From: Adhaeribacter arboris
GTDB lineage: Bacteria > Bacteroidota > Bacteroidia > Cytophagales > Hymenobacteraceae
Direction: 5' to 3'
DNA length: 64,000 nucleotides
NCBI RefSeq assembly: GCF_003023845.1
Contig: NZ_PYFT01000001.1
Location: 2,232,001 to 2,296,000 of the forward strand
The position numbers and the translations under genes are program-made. Position 1 is the first letter of the stretch. The number at the start of each line of letters is the position of its first letter. The notes beneath the pieces were generated by a model. The model made no database searches. It was given only the letters and a program-made list of their open reading frames with translations, and was not told the DNA's origin. Shown piece after piece: positions 27,720-37,140 of the stretch.

Positions 27720-29414
27720 ATGACAAACCAAAAATATGAGTCGGTTCTAACGCAATTAAGTACCATTATAGTTACCGATGCCAAAGGTTTTATATTGGAG
27801 GTAAATGAAAATTTTTGCCGAATCAGCCAGTATACCAGTTCTGAGTTAATCGGTCAACCTCTCCGTAATTTCCAGTTAGAGCCCCCACCCGAACAATTTT
27901 TTACTAATCTATCTTTTACTACTGCTCCTATTTGGCGCGGAGAAATTAAGAATAGAGCAAAAAACGGTAGTTACTTTTGGCTGGATTCGTCGATTGCACC
28001 TTTTACAGATGAAAATAGTCAAACAAGCGGTTTTATTTTTAACTGTTCGGATATTACAACTAAGAAAGAAGAAGAGGCCAAACTAATCCGGCAAGTTCAA
28101 AAATTTAATTTTATTGTTGAGCATAACCCAGATGGCTTCATTAATGTAAATGCGGACTGGCAGATTACGGGCTGCAATAAAAAAATGGAGGAAATTATTG
28201 GCCTGAAGCGGGAACAAAGTTTAGGTCGCGATTTCATTCAACTATTTGTGGCTGGAACTACTGGAGCCGATAAATGTACCGATTTAGAAAAAGCTTTAGC
28301 CGAACAAGAACCCACCAGCTTTGATGTATATTGTCCGGGTCGGAAAGCCTGGTTCGAGGTTAGTGTTTACCCCGATGGGAGAGGTCTGGCTTTAACTTTC
28401 CGGGACATTACCGAACAAAAATTAAATATTGAGAAAATAAAGCAGTCGGAACAACAATTACGGGCCATCCTACAAAGCACGGTTTCCGCCTTCTTTTTTC
28501 TTGGCTTAGATATGCGCGTTATCAGTTTTAATGAACGCGCCCGGCAAAGCATAAAACGCATGTATAATAAAGAACTACAGGCAGGAGATGATATTCGACA
28601 GTATAGCTTTGAAAAGGAAACCCGGGCAATAACAGAACCTTTTCAGAAAGCCTTACTGGGAGAACCCGTAGAAATAGAGCGTAAAACGCAGGTAAAAGGC
28701 AAAACAGAATGGTACTGGATGACTTACTTTCCCGTTTTTGATGAAGATAACCAAATTATGGGCGTAGTGCTAAACGCCGTAAATATTGATAATCTTAAAC
28801 TTTTTGAAACGGAAACTTTGCGGATGAACGAACGATTTCGGCTGGCCGCTAAAGCTACTAACGATGCTATTTACGACTGGGACATAGAAAAAAATAAATT
28901 TCAGAGGTACGAAGCTTTTTACGAGATGTTTGGCTATCCGCCCCAAGAGGTAGCAAGCTCGCTAAGTTGGTGGGCGCAACGGATTCATCCGGAAGATAGA
29001 GGAACGGTGGTAAGCAGTTTAAATCAGGCTATCTTAGATAATCAAATGCATTGGCAAGCGGAATACCGTTTTAAATGCCACAACAATAGCTATAAATTTG
29101 TGTACGACCGGGGCTACATTGTTTATACGGAAACGGGTGCGCCTAACCGCATGATTGGAGCTTTGCAAGACATTCAGCAAGTAAAGGAACACGAGCTTAA
29201 AATAACCCAGCAAAACGAACAACTCCGCGAAATTGCTTATTCCCAATCGCACGAAGTCAGGCGGCCGGTGGCCAATATTCTGGGCTTATTAAAATGCTTA
29301 AAAAAAGAGGATTTTGGTACGAAAAACCAGCAGGTTTTACAATACTTAGAGCAAACTACCGTAGAATTAGATCAACTTATCCGCAAAATAGTAGATAAAA
29401 CGTACCATACGTAA
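27720..29414 (+). CDS. Multi-PAS sensor protein with HisKA-like box but no ATPase domain
   Basis: 564 residues, no transmembrane segment or signal. Four PAS domains follow each other: about 8-122 (TDAKGFILEVNENFCRISQYTSSELIG), 125-235, 250-360 and 375-495 (last is PAS_3-like with IHPEDR). A dimerisation/phosphoacceptor-like helix follows with SQSHEVRRPVANILGLL (about 513-529), where the H-box histidine is present, and the protein ends 40 residues later without the N, G1 or G2 boxes of a HATPase domain. Such truncated PAS-H-box proteins are recurrent in Bacteroidota. It may act as a phosphotransfer protein or a sensor paired with another kinase; that is inference. It converges with a complete histidine kinase. 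Confidence 0.88.
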   Translation: MTNQKYESVLTQLSTIIVTDAKGFILEVNENFCRISQYTSSELIGQPLRNFQLEPPPEQFFTNLSFTTAPIWRGEIKNRAKNGSYFWLDSSIAPFTDENSQTSGFIFNCSDITTKKEEEAKLIRQVQKFNFIVEHNPDGFINVNADWQITGCNKKMEEIIGLKREQSLGRDFIQLFVAGTTGADKCTDLEKALAEQEPTSFDVYCPGRKAWFEVSVYPDGRGLALTFRDITEQKLNIEKIKQSEQQLRAILQSTVSAFFFLGLDMRVISFNERARQSIKRMYNKELQAGDDIRQYSFEKETRAITEPFQKALLGEPVEIERKTQVKGKTEWYWMTYFPVFDEDNQIMGVVLNAVNIDNLKLFETETLRMNERFRLAAKATNDAIYDWDIEKNKFQRYEAFYEMFGYPPQEVASSLSWWAQRIHPEDRGTVVSSLNQAILDNQMHWQAEYRFKCHNNSYKFVYDRGYIVYTETGAPNRMIGALQDIQQVKEHELKITQQNEQLREIAYSQSHEVRRPVANILGLLKCLKKEDFGTKNQQVLQYLEQTTVELDQLIRKIVDKTYHT

Positions 29415-29426
29415 TCCGTAAATTTC

Positions 29427-30604
29427 TTAACGATTCAGCATTACCCGGAACATGGTGCCTTTGCCTAATTCCGACCATTTTACGTATAACCGGCCCTGGT
29501 GGTAATTCTCGATAATCCGCTTGGCCAAAGCCAGCCCTAAACCCCAACCTCGTTTTTTAGTGGTATATCCCGGCAAAAACACATCGTTCAGTTTACTTTT
29601 AGGAATGCCCTTACCCGTATCTTTAATATCAATGGCTACATTATTTTTGTTTTTACCGGCAAAAGAAAGCCGTACATCAATACTGCCTTTGCCATCCATG
29701 GCATCAATGGCGTTTTTACAAATATTTTCAATTACCCACTCAAACAGCGGAATATTTACTTTCGCCGGCGTATCCGACGGGAATTCAGCTTTAACGCTAA
29801 AAGCTACTTTCTTCGATACCCGGTTTTGCAAATAACTAATGGCATTCTCGGTCACGCGTAAGATATTTTCATCTTTTAATGTGGGTACCGAGCCAATATT
29901 ACTAAAGCGTTCAGTAATAATTTCGAGCCGCCGTACGTCTTTACCTAATTCTTCGACAATAGGTTCATTCTGGAAATTTGGGCTAGCTTTTAAGTACTCG
30001 TACCAGGCCATCAACGACGAAAGCGGCGTACCCAGTTGGTGCGCGGTTTCTTTCGCCAGACCTACCCAAACCCGGTTTTGCTCTGCCTTACGGGAATAAC
30101 TAAAAGCAAAGTAAGCCATCAGCGAAAAGCAGGCAATTACCGTTAACTGCACGTAAGGATAGTAGCGCAATTGAGAAAGCAAAGCTGAATCTTTATAAAA
30201 AATATAGTTTTTATTCGGACCGTAATCCACCAGAATGGGGTTATGCTGCTCCTTCATAATAGCTAACTCGCGTTTTAATAGTTCCAGTTTTTTACTTTCA
30301 GCAATATTTTTCGGGAAAGGAATATTCTTCGAATCCTGCACATTTTCCTGCCCATCCGTTAATATAACCGGAATAGTTTTATTGGCATCAATAATTTCTT
30401 CCTGAATGAAAACCTTATTGTCGTCACTTTCGCTATCAATCATAAACCGCAATCCTCTGGCGTAGAGTGCTATCCGTTGCCTTTCGATTTCGGAGAGTTT
30501 ACTTACCAGAATGTTGCTGTAAATAACGGTTGCCGCGCCAATCAACAAGGCGATAACGATAATAACTAACTTTAATCTGGTTTTTTGGAATATATTGGTA
30601 TCAT
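29427..30604 (-). CDS. Membrane sensor histidine kinase, apparent frameshift near the N-terminus
   Basis: The core frame (29427 to about 30590) carries a periplasmic segment, a second helix (about residues 130-147, LTVIACFSLMAYFAF), the H-box HQLGTPLSSLMAW (His phosphoacceptor), the N-box EWVIENICKNAIDAM, G1 DTGKGIPKSKLND and G2 GWGLGLALAKRI. The frame has no ATG: TTG at 30548 would cut through the first transmembrane helix. The ATG at 30602-30604 starts MIPIYSKK and goes out of frame at a T6 run (30581-30586, A6 in the gene); one more base gives MIPIYSKKTRLKLVIIVIALL, a full N-terminal helix. Its response regulator is not in the window. It may sense envelope state. Confidence 0.82.
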
Positions 30605-30853
30605 TCTTTGTTAAGATAGCAGCACTCCTACTGTATGGTATAAGCAGTTATTATAAATAAAAGTATAATCAGTGCTGTTAATAAACGAAAGTTACCTGTA
30701 AAACAGATGCCCCAAGGCTAAAATAATTAATGATTTATTAAGCTAAACAAGTAGGTTTATTTAAAATGATTATAAATAAACTTGGTTTTTGAATACATAG
30801 TTTTAATTTTAGAAATCGCAATGTAATATTGCGGGCTAGTTCGTTCCTTTATC

Positions 30854-32131
30854 ATGCTTCAAAATTTTAAAGCAGTAACGTTATCGTATAAAAAGGCACC
30901 TTTGGATATCCGCGAGCTCATAGCTTTAGACGAGATCTCCTGTAAGCAGTTTTTGCAGAACCTTAAAGATTTTATTCAGGCATCGGACCTGCTGGTTCTT
31001 TCTACCTGCAACCGCACTGAGGTTTACTACACTTCTGACTCAGATGCCAGTGCCGAAATTGTAAAGCTTTTGGGTATTACCAAAGGCATTGCCCATATAA
31101 CGCAATACCTCGATTATTTTACTATTATCAATAGCCATGCGGACGCCGTGCAGCATTTGTTTGAGGTGGCTATGGGACTGGATGCTCAGGTAGTCGGCGA
31201 TATTCAAATTTCAAATCAGGTAAAGCAAGCTTACCAGTGGTCGGCGGATAATGGTACGGCGGGTCCGTTCTTGCATCGTTTGCTGCACACTATATTTTTT
31301 ACCAACAAGCGGGTAGTACAAGAAACCTCTTTCCGCGATGGCGCGGCTTCTACTTCGTACGCGGCCATTGAGTTAGTAGAAGAATTAACGGCGGATATTC
31401 CCGAACCAAAAATTTTAGTGGTAGGTATTGGCGAAATAGGGGCTGATGTTTGCCGTAACTTAAAAGAATCGGCGGCTTTTCAACACGTTACTATTTCGAA
31501 TCGTACGGAAACGAAAGCGCAACTATTAGCCGACGAATGCCAGTTACAAGTACTTCCCTTTGAAGATATTGTATCAGGCTTGAAAGAGGCGGATGTAATT
31601 ATTTCTTCTATTGCCACCCATTCGCCGTTTTTTACTTCCGAGATGATAAAAAGGCTGAACGTGTTATCGTATAAATTCTTTATTGATTTAGCGGTGCCGC
31701 GCAGCATTGAAGCCGACGTAGAAAATATTCCGGGAGTATTGGTTTATAATATCGATACTATCCAAAACAAGGCTACCAAAGCTTTAGAGCAACGCTTGGC
31801 TGCGATACCTAAAGTACAGGAAATTATTGCCGAATCTATTGAGCAGTTCAACGACTGGTCGAAAGAAATGATGGTGTCTCCTACGATTCACAAATTAAAG
31901 AATGCGCTGGAAACCATCCGTCAGGAAGAAATGGCCCGTCACCTGAAAAAATTAAGTCCGGAAGAAAGCAAGCGCGTCGATGAAATTACCAAATCGATGA
32001 TGCAAAAAATCATCAAGTTACCAGTCCTGCAATTGAAAGCAGCCTGCAAACGGGGGGAAGCCGAAACGTTAATTGATGTTCTCAACGATTTATTCGATTT
32101 GGAAAAACAACCGGATGAGCAGGCATCATAA
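30854..32131 (+). CDS. hemA: Glutamyl-tRNA reductase
   Basis: 425-residue enzyme that reduces glutamyl-tRNA(Glu) to glutamate-1-semialdehyde with NADPH, the first step of the C5 haem pathway. The active-site cysteine is Cys52 in STCNRTEVYY. The substrate loop QVVGDIQISNQVKQAY and the NADPH-binding segment VVGIGEIGADVCRNL (about 193-207) are present, and the C-terminal dimerisation helix ends with IDVLNDLFDL. In many bacteria the haem intermediate pathway is regulated at this step, but no regulatory site was seen. Gap upstream is 249 bases; a strong terminator follows. Confidence 0.96.
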   Translation: MLQNFKAVTLSYKKAPLDIRELIALDEISCKQFLQNLKDFIQASDLLVLSTCNRTEVYYTSDSDASAEIVKLLGITKGIAHITQYLDYFTIINSHADAVQHLFEVAMGLDAQVVGDIQISNQVKQAYQWSADNGTAGPFLHRLLHTIFFTNKRVVQETSFRDGAASTSYAAIELVEELTADIPEPKILVVGIGEIGADVCRNLKESAAFQHVTISNRTETKAQLLADECQLQVLPFEDIVSGLKEADVIISSIATHSPFFTSEMIKRLNVLSYKFFIDLAVPRSIEADVENIPGVLVYNIDTIQNKATKALEQRLAAIPKVQEIIAESIEQFNDWSKEMMVSPTIHKLKNALETIRQEEMARHLKKLSPEESKRVDEITKSMMQKIIKLPVLQLKAACKRGEAETLIDVLNDLFDLEKQPDEQAS

Positions 32132-32147
32132 ATAATTTTGTACAACT

Positions 32148-32186
32148 AAACAGCAACGGCCCGAAAAATTCGGGCCGTTGCTGTTT
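32148..32186 (+). terminator. Rho-independent terminator after hemA
   Basis: Perfect 17-base stem: AAACAGCAACGGCCCGA (32148-32164) and its complement (32170-32186), loop AAAAT. It begins 16 bases after the stop. Confidence 0.85.
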
Positions 32187-33029
32187 AGACGAAAGTTAAT
32201 TTATCTATCCCCTAATTGCTAGTCAAGATAACTCAGCCTTTAACTCATTTCAAGTGCATTGGATAGTTTTTACGGAAAAGCTACTTTTGATTTTACTCAC
32301 CACCTGGAGGTACTAGAAAAGCAAACTAAATTCAATTTATAAGCTGGGTAGTTCAATGGGACGGTTGTCCTTGAAGAAGCTGCAATTTCTTACATGAATG
32401 AAAAATTCATTCGAATACTCCACCCTATCATTCTTCTTTTTTCTTCCTATAATCATAAGAAACCAAGTTTAACCGGTTCCTTCATGAACCCTTTTGATTA
32501 TCGCCGCAGACCGCAGCTATGTTCAAATTCCTGCCAAATAACAAGTACTACTAGCCAGTAGTGGAATACCCATTCTTTTCCGGTGGTCGCTCATTTACCT
32601 TCACCACACAAAGAACATAAATCTACCGCTATGACAAGTTTCTCTCCTTTACTTCCATTACTACAGGTACTCCAGCCAGGTATAATACCGGTTTTCTGCG
32701 AACCATTCTATAGGGCAATCTCTCCTGTTCGAGGGCATTCGACCAAAGACAAAGTACAATTTCTATTCGGCCTTTTCATCGTTTATTTTTCTATTTTATC
32801 CACTATAACCTCTTTTATTTCCCTGAAAACTTACATCCACCAATTTACTACAGCTTTACTGGTGCAGTCACTTTTTCAACCCGGATTTACTAATGCAACA
32901 GTTAGGCTTTCCCCGGTAAATTTTACCAAAATTAGCTAAGCCCCACACTTAAAAACGAGGCAGCAAACCTGGTACTAGTCATCTTCTTCTTCCTAAATTT
33001 TTTATCCAATCATTTTAAAGTCTATCCAT
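32187..33029. other. Long intergenic region without recognised gene
   Basis: 843 bases between the hemA terminator and a T9SS-sorted protein. One plus-strand frame (32583-32939, 118 codons) exists, but its translation is low in charged residues and shows no domain or typical start context, so I do not call it a gene. Other frames are short. The sequence may hold decayed remnants or an upstream regulatory region. Confidence 0.4.
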
Positions 33030-34814
33030 ATGAAAACTGTATTCACTATTATTTTGCTCTTGATTTTTCATCTGGCCCAGGGCCAGGTAAGGTATTTTCA
33101 GCGTGAGTTTAATTTAAATTACGTGACGCCTTTATACCGGCACGAACGGTTAAACGGCGGCATCCGAACCCATTTTAATTTTGATGCGAATAATCCTTAC
33201 TATTTTGTAGGCATTGGCACCTCGTACAAGAACCCGGCGCTCGCCTCTCCCAACAATACCGCCGACCGTTTGCGCTTTATCCGTTTAGGTTCATTAAGTA
33301 ATGTCTTAGCTAATCGCAGTCATCAGTACGCCCGAGACGGAAAAGCCTTGAATGTCCAAGGTAACAGTATTACAGAAATAAAGATTGCGGCCGGAAATGG
33401 CGGTTATGTAGCAGTTGGGGCAGTTTCCAGTAATTCGGTAACCGGGGCAATAGCCACCGGGGGAAGTGATGTATTATTTACTAATTTAAATTTCAATGGT
33501 TTTGTGGTAAACTCCTCCCGGATAGATATTGCCGGGGGGAGCGACATTGCCTGGAGTATCAAAAGATCGAATACGCTTGCGGGTGGCCAACCTACCTGGA
33601 TTATTTGCGGCGAATCGAAGCAAGGAGCCACCCATACGGATAGTTTCGTGGCGCGGGTAACTTCGGCCGGCGCTATTATCTGGTGCAACCGTTTTAACTT
33701 CGACCCGGGGGGAGGTTTGTTCAATTCCGCGCATTGTATCGCCAAACAACTGGTAGAAGATGCCAATGGAAATATTTACGTAGTGGGTACCTTGCGGGAT
33801 AATACGGGAAATAACGGCACGGATGGGCTGGCTTTTAAACTCGGACCGGGTGGTAACTTAATTTGGGCCAACAATTACCACTTAGCATCCGACGATGAGT
33901 TTCAAGCGGTGCGAGTAACGGTAGATAATAATTTAATTGTGGGTGGCTTCACCAATTTTACCGGCCTGTATAATATGCAGATTACCAAACTAACCGCCGC
34001 TGCCGGCGCCATTCAATTTCAGAATATCCTGCGAGCCAGAAATGGCAATACTACCTACCCTAGCAAGTGCTACGATATTTTAGAAGCACCCGGACCAAAC
34101 TATTACCTGGCCGGCGTTATCTCCCAGGAGGGCGTTAACCGCGAAATGATGTACCGGACGGGTGCCGGAGGAGCAGGAATTAACTGGAATAGTTATAATC
34201 CGATGGTATTTAGTGTGGGATTTGGTCTGAGTTATGTACCGGATAACAATTGCCCGGGCATTGCTTATTTCTCTTCGCTGAAAAATACCAACAATCCGGT
34301 TTTTAGTGATAGCCACATCATGAAAACCGATTTAACCACGAAGACCTGTAATTTTATGTTTCCGAAAGCTCCCTCTAATTTAGCATCTAATTTGGTACGA
34401 TTCGCCCGGCCACGGCGAATGCAACCAGCGGGTTCAGTAGCCGGATTAACCTGCACCACTGTAACTTACGACGATAAGCTGATTTGTAAGGTAGATTGCC
34501 CTGCAGCCGCAAGCGTTATTACGCCTGCTGATTCTAAGTTACCAGAGCCTCCTAAGGCAAATAGTAAATTAGTACTTGCTCCTAACCCAGTTACTCAAAA
34601 TCTGCATATAGAGGCGGCCTCTTTGCCCACTGGCGCGTACCAAATTGAGCTAAAAGATATGCTAAAAGGAAATACTGTCCTGCAAAGAACGAACAACCTG
34701 CGTACAGGAACGCTGACCACCGACCTGGATTTATCAACGATTCCTTCCGGAGTCTATCTGCTTACGATTAAGTCGGGAACCTTGGTACTGCAACAGAGAG
34801 TAGTGAAGCAGTAA
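33030..34814 (+). CDS. Large secreted protein with T9SS sorting domain
   Basis: 594 residues. A signal peptide (MKTVFTIILLLIFHLAQG) precedes a body of blade-like repeats: YFVGIGTSYKNP, GYVAVGAV, TWIICGESKQG, NIYVVGTLRDNTG, LIVGGFTNF, YYLAGVISQEG. This pattern (Val-Gly at the end of a strand, about 60 residues apart) is that of the SBBP/delta-60 type beta-propeller. The C-terminal 85 residues form the type IX sorting domain: LVLAPNPVTQNLHIEAAS, IELKDMLKGNTVLQ, then IPSGVYLLTIKSGTLVLQQRVVKQ. It would be exported by Sec, then across the outer membrane and anchored or released. Function is unknown. Terminator follows. Confidence 0.88.
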   Translation: MKTVFTIILLLIFHLAQGQVRYFQREFNLNYVTPLYRHERLNGGIRTHFNFDANNPYYFVGIGTSYKNPALASPNNTADRLRFIRLGSLSNVLANRSHQYARDGKALNVQGNSITEIKIAAGNGGYVAVGAVSSNSVTGAIATGGSDVLFTNLNFNGFVVNSSRIDIAGGSDIAWSIKRSNTLAGGQPTWIICGESKQGATHTDSFVARVTSAGAIIWCNRFNFDPGGGLFNSAHCIAKQLVEDANGNIYVVGTLRDNTGNNGTDGLAFKLGPGGNLIWANNYHLASDDEFQAVRVTVDNNLIVGGFTNFTGLYNMQITKLTAAAGAIQFQNILRARNGNTTYPSKCYDILEAPGPNYYLAGVISQEGVNREMMYRTGAGGAGINWNSYNPMVFSVGFGLSYVPDNNCPGIAYFSSLKNTNNPVFSDSHIMKTDLTTKTCNFMFPKAPSNLASNLVRFARPRRMQPAGSVAGLTCTTVTYDDKLICKVDCPAAASVITPADSKLPEPPKANSKLVLAPNPVTQNLHIEAASLPTGAYQIELKDMLKGNTVLQRTNNLRTGTLTTDLDLSTIPSGVYLLTIKSGTLVLQQRVVKQ

Positions 34815-34840
34815 GATATATTGATTTCTTAAATATCGGT

Positions 34841-34879
34841 AAGAAAAGGACAGCTAATTCATTTTGCTGTCCTTTTCTT
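34841..34879 (+). terminator. Terminator after the T9SS propeller gene
   Basis: AAGAAAAGGACAGC (34841-34854) pairs perfectly with 34866-34879; the loop is 11 bases and the right arm ends in a T-rich tract. Confidence 0.8.
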
Positions 34880-34886
34880 TAGTTAA

Positions 34887-35204
34887 ACTTACTTAACGCA
34901 CCTGCCGAACCCGGCGCATAAACTTACCTTTCAGTTAAAAACGAAAGAAGTACAGTATTTCTTGACCATGCAGGAATGGAAATCTAAAATTGGTTTAGTG
35001 AACAGAAAGAAGCAAAAGAGAGTTGACCAAGTCCTGGAAAACTTAATTATAGATTTTTATCTTGTAGGAGCAGTAGCTAGAGCTGTTTAGATGAGAGGAA
35101 TAAATAATATCGCACTCAAACGAACAACAGGAGATATAGTTTTTGCAGTCTTAATAAATAATGTTAAGGGTTATTTAAAAAACAGTGATAGAAATATTTC
35201 GTAA
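34887..35204 (+). pseudogene. Remnant of an AbiEii/AbiGii-like nucleotidyltransferase
   Basis: The frame is open from 34887 with a first ATG at 34968 (MQEWKSKIGLVNRKKQK) and an in-frame TAG at 35088-35090; the same frame goes on after it as MRGINNIALKRTTGDI and stops at 35204. Read through the TAG, the sequence is FYLVGAVARAV-x-MRGINNIALKR followed by TTGDIVFAVLINN. This order (LVGA-ARDxW, then ALxRTTxDxDFA) recalls the N-terminal part of AbiEii-type nucleotidyltransferase toxins, where the TAG would replace a Trp codon. The second metal-binding Asp of DxD is a Val here. It is cut short, so it is probably a dead relic next to a live or recently dead toxin-antitoxin pair. The call rests on a short segment. 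Confidence 0.45.
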
Positions 35205-35224
35205 ATTTGAATAAATGAAAGCTT

Positions 35225-35428
35225 ATGATAGTTGAAAGGACAAACAATGAATTAATCATCCGGCTTCCGGCAACTGTTGATGCGGCAGAAATCCAAGACT
35301 TATTAAGTTATTTAAGGTATCAAGAGTTGACTTCTAAGTTTACCGTTAAACAGAGTAAAGTGGATAAGCTTGCCCGGCAAGTTAATCAGGGCTGGTGGGA
35401 GCGCAACAAAGACAAGTTTATTAAATGA
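35225..35428 (+). CDS. Antitoxin of a PIN-type toxin-antitoxin pair
   Basis: 67-residue protein whose last four bases overlap the PIN start (ATGA). The N-terminus MIVERTNNELIIRLPATVDAAEIQDLLSYLRYQELTSK has the strand-helix pattern of a small dimerisation module, and the basic/aromatic tail ARQVNQGWWERNKDKF could wrap the toxin active site. The order antitoxin then toxin and the overlap are typical of VapBC-like pairs. The DNA-binding class cannot be assigned; it belongs to no family I recognise firmly. Confidence 0.7.
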   Translation: MIVERTNNELIIRLPATVDAAEIQDLLSYLRYQELTSKFTVKQSKVDKLARQVNQGWWERNKDKFIK

Positions 35429-35936
35429 GAATTGTTGTTGACACCAACATTGTCTTTAGTGCTATTCTTAACTCTTCCGGAAACCTTGGTAAAATCCTCA
35501 TTCATTCTAAAAAACATTACCAGCTATACTCTTGTCATTACCTCAAGGAAGAAATCTTTGAACATAAGAACAAGCTGTTAAAGCTGACAAAATCAACAGA
35601 AAATGAATTATTAGAACTCATTGACTTAACTATCCGCAATATCCAGTTCTTGAACGAAGCCGTTATTTCAGAAAAGACTATTTTAAAAGCTTATGAGCTT
35701 GTTAGAGACGTAGATGAAAATGATACTATTTTGTTGCTTTAACCAAGCATTTGAAAGGTTCTAAATTATGGACCGGAGACAAAAAACTTATATCAGGGCT
35801 TCACAAAAAGAAATTTACGCAAATAATATCCATTGCTGAATTAAACGCCTTTCTGGACCGAAAAGAAGAAATAAAAACGTCCGCTAATAATGTGTATATA
35901 AAACTCTTGCTTCACTACAGATTTTTTATATACTAA
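35425..35936 (+). pseudogene. PIN-domain toxin (VapC-like), frameshifted as read
   Basis: First part (35425-35742) reads MRIVVDTNIVFSAILN, the classic PIN opening with Asp6, and later KEEIFEHKNKL and VDENDTILLL, then stops. The second frame continues with LKGSKLWTGDKKLISGL, the standard PIN ending with the last acidic residue in WTGDKKL. Adding one T to the T4 run at 35729-35732 gives DENDTIFVALTKHLKG in one frame, which is the usual family sequence. Predicted RNase whose partner is the overlapping antitoxin. The C-terminal tail after FLDRKEE is longer than usual. If the base is missing only in the assembly the toxin is intact. Confidence 0.72.
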
Positions 35937-35983
35937 CCGATGCTGTATACGAGAAATCGAGAAATTAAAATTACTTGAAGGAG

Positions 35984-36274
35984 ATGGAAAGTTTTCTTAC
36001 TTATGAACCCGAACCTACGCTAACCGGTACCCAGCCTGGCACCGGCCATACGGCTACAGCACTAAAATGGATTACTGTATTAACCGTTGACCAATACACT
36101 TGACTTTTCCAATACTTTATCACTCCATTTACGCAAAGCGGCAGTAAAGTAGATATAGATGTAAAATTTAAAATCCACAGCACAGAAAATAGTCCACTGG
36201 ATGAAACCAAACCGCAATACAAAAATGCCAAAGAAGCAGCTAAGCAATTAGGGTTGAATTTTGAGGAAGAGTAA
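35984..36274 (+). pseudogene. Small unknown gene broken by an in-frame TGA
   Basis: ATG at 35984 opens a frame of 97 codons ending TAA at 36272-36274, interrupted only by TGA at 36101-36103. The two halves read MESFLTYEPEPTLTGTQPG...WITVLTVDQYT and LFQYFITPFTQSGSKVDIDVKF...NAKEAAKQLGLNFEEE. The protein-like composition, the lysine/glutamate-rich helical end and the continuity across one stop suggest a gene killed by a point change. The neighbour on the other strand begins at 36322, 47 bases away. No family recognised. Confidence 0.45.
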
Positions 36275-36321
36275 GGTAGATAACGTATTCTCCTCGAAAC
36301 GCTTTATTTCTCACAACCCTT

Positions 36322-37140
36322 TTACTTCCGGCTAATTTTCACCGGAAATAAGCGAAAATCATTTAAGTTGAGCGCGTATAAAAAACCTTCCCAGTGCACG
36401 ATGGGTACTAAACCGGTAGGCTGGGAGCCGTTGTTATTAAATATGGAAAGCAATGCATTACCCATATAGGCAACATTCCGGATTCCCAGGCAGGTAGAAA
36501 CGTATTGCAAAAAACCTTCTTTTTCTAAATCAGAAGAAGTATATCCAATTTCTCTAGAGATAAGGTTACCCGCAGCATCTTCTTTATAATATAATAATTT
36601 GGCGCTAGTGTCGATGGAAATATCGGGTATGGTTAATTGGGGAATATTCCGTTCCGGAGTTCCCGGGGTGAAAATCGGACCTGGTGGAGAAATAGCTCTC
36701 ACCATTTCTATTTTCCGGTATTCTTCCAGGTTATGTTTGTTTTTGAAGGCTCTTGATTTTTCCGGTAACGACGTTGTTCTCCCATTGCGGTACGGCGAAG
36801 CAGCAATATTTTCCCGTTGCAGAAATACATCCAGAATGACCGTGAACGTATTAATAAAATGATCGGTATTCCGGAGATGAAAAATCTCTAACTCGTAGCC
36901 TCGTTTTTTGCCTTCGAGGTAGTCGTGAATAGTTTGCGTTTTTTCGTAAACGGCTTTTATTTTAACTTCGTGCGGGGTGCCTTTATAGCGGTTACATAAA
37001 TGATGCAGTTCCTTTAAACGAGCTTTGGAGTCACGGACGTAGGTAACTTCTTTTACATCCACATCCGGTTTTGTTCCCACTACTATCCGATCTTCCGATG
37101 CCTCGCTCCTAGTAAAAAGGGAACGCATAAATTGTATCAT
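36322..37140 (-). CDS. Hypothetical protein, last gene of the telA operon
   Basis: 272 residues, no signal peptide or transmembrane helix. The first 110 residues are helical and charged (KARLKELHHLCNRYKGTPHEVKIKAVYEKTQTIHDYLEGKKR), followed by LEIFHLRNTDHFINTFTVILDVFLQ. A proline-rich segment (ISPPGPIFTPGTPERNIPQL) links to a beta-rich C-terminal half. Its ATG overlaps the stop of the preceding 59-residue gene (ATGA), so translation is likely coupled. I recognise no domain. The operon position makes a role together with TelA likely, but the function is unknown. Confidence 0.75.
   Translation of the reverse strand: MIQFMRSLFTRSEASEDRIVVGTKPDVDVKEVTYVRDSKARLKELHHLCNRYKGTPHEVKIKAVYEKTQTIHDYLEGKKRGYELEIFHLRNTDHFINTFTVILDVFLQRENIAASPYRNGRTTSLPEKSRAFKNKHNLEEYRKIEMVRAISPPGPIFTPGTPERNIPQLTIPDISIDTSAKLLYYKEDAAGNLISREIGYTSSDLEKEGFLQYVSTCLGIRNVAYMGNALLSIFNNNGSQPTGLVPIVHWEGFLYALNLNDFRLFPVKISRK

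Noticed and set aside
32583-32939. 118-codon plus-strand frame before the T9SS propeller gene
   Set aside because: Few charged residues, no domain, no start context, and a long non-coding stretch on both sides; most likely chance.
36001-36231. 76-codon minus-strand frame MAFLYCGLVSSSG
   Set aside because: Antisense to the plus-strand frame 35984-36274, which has the more protein-like composition.
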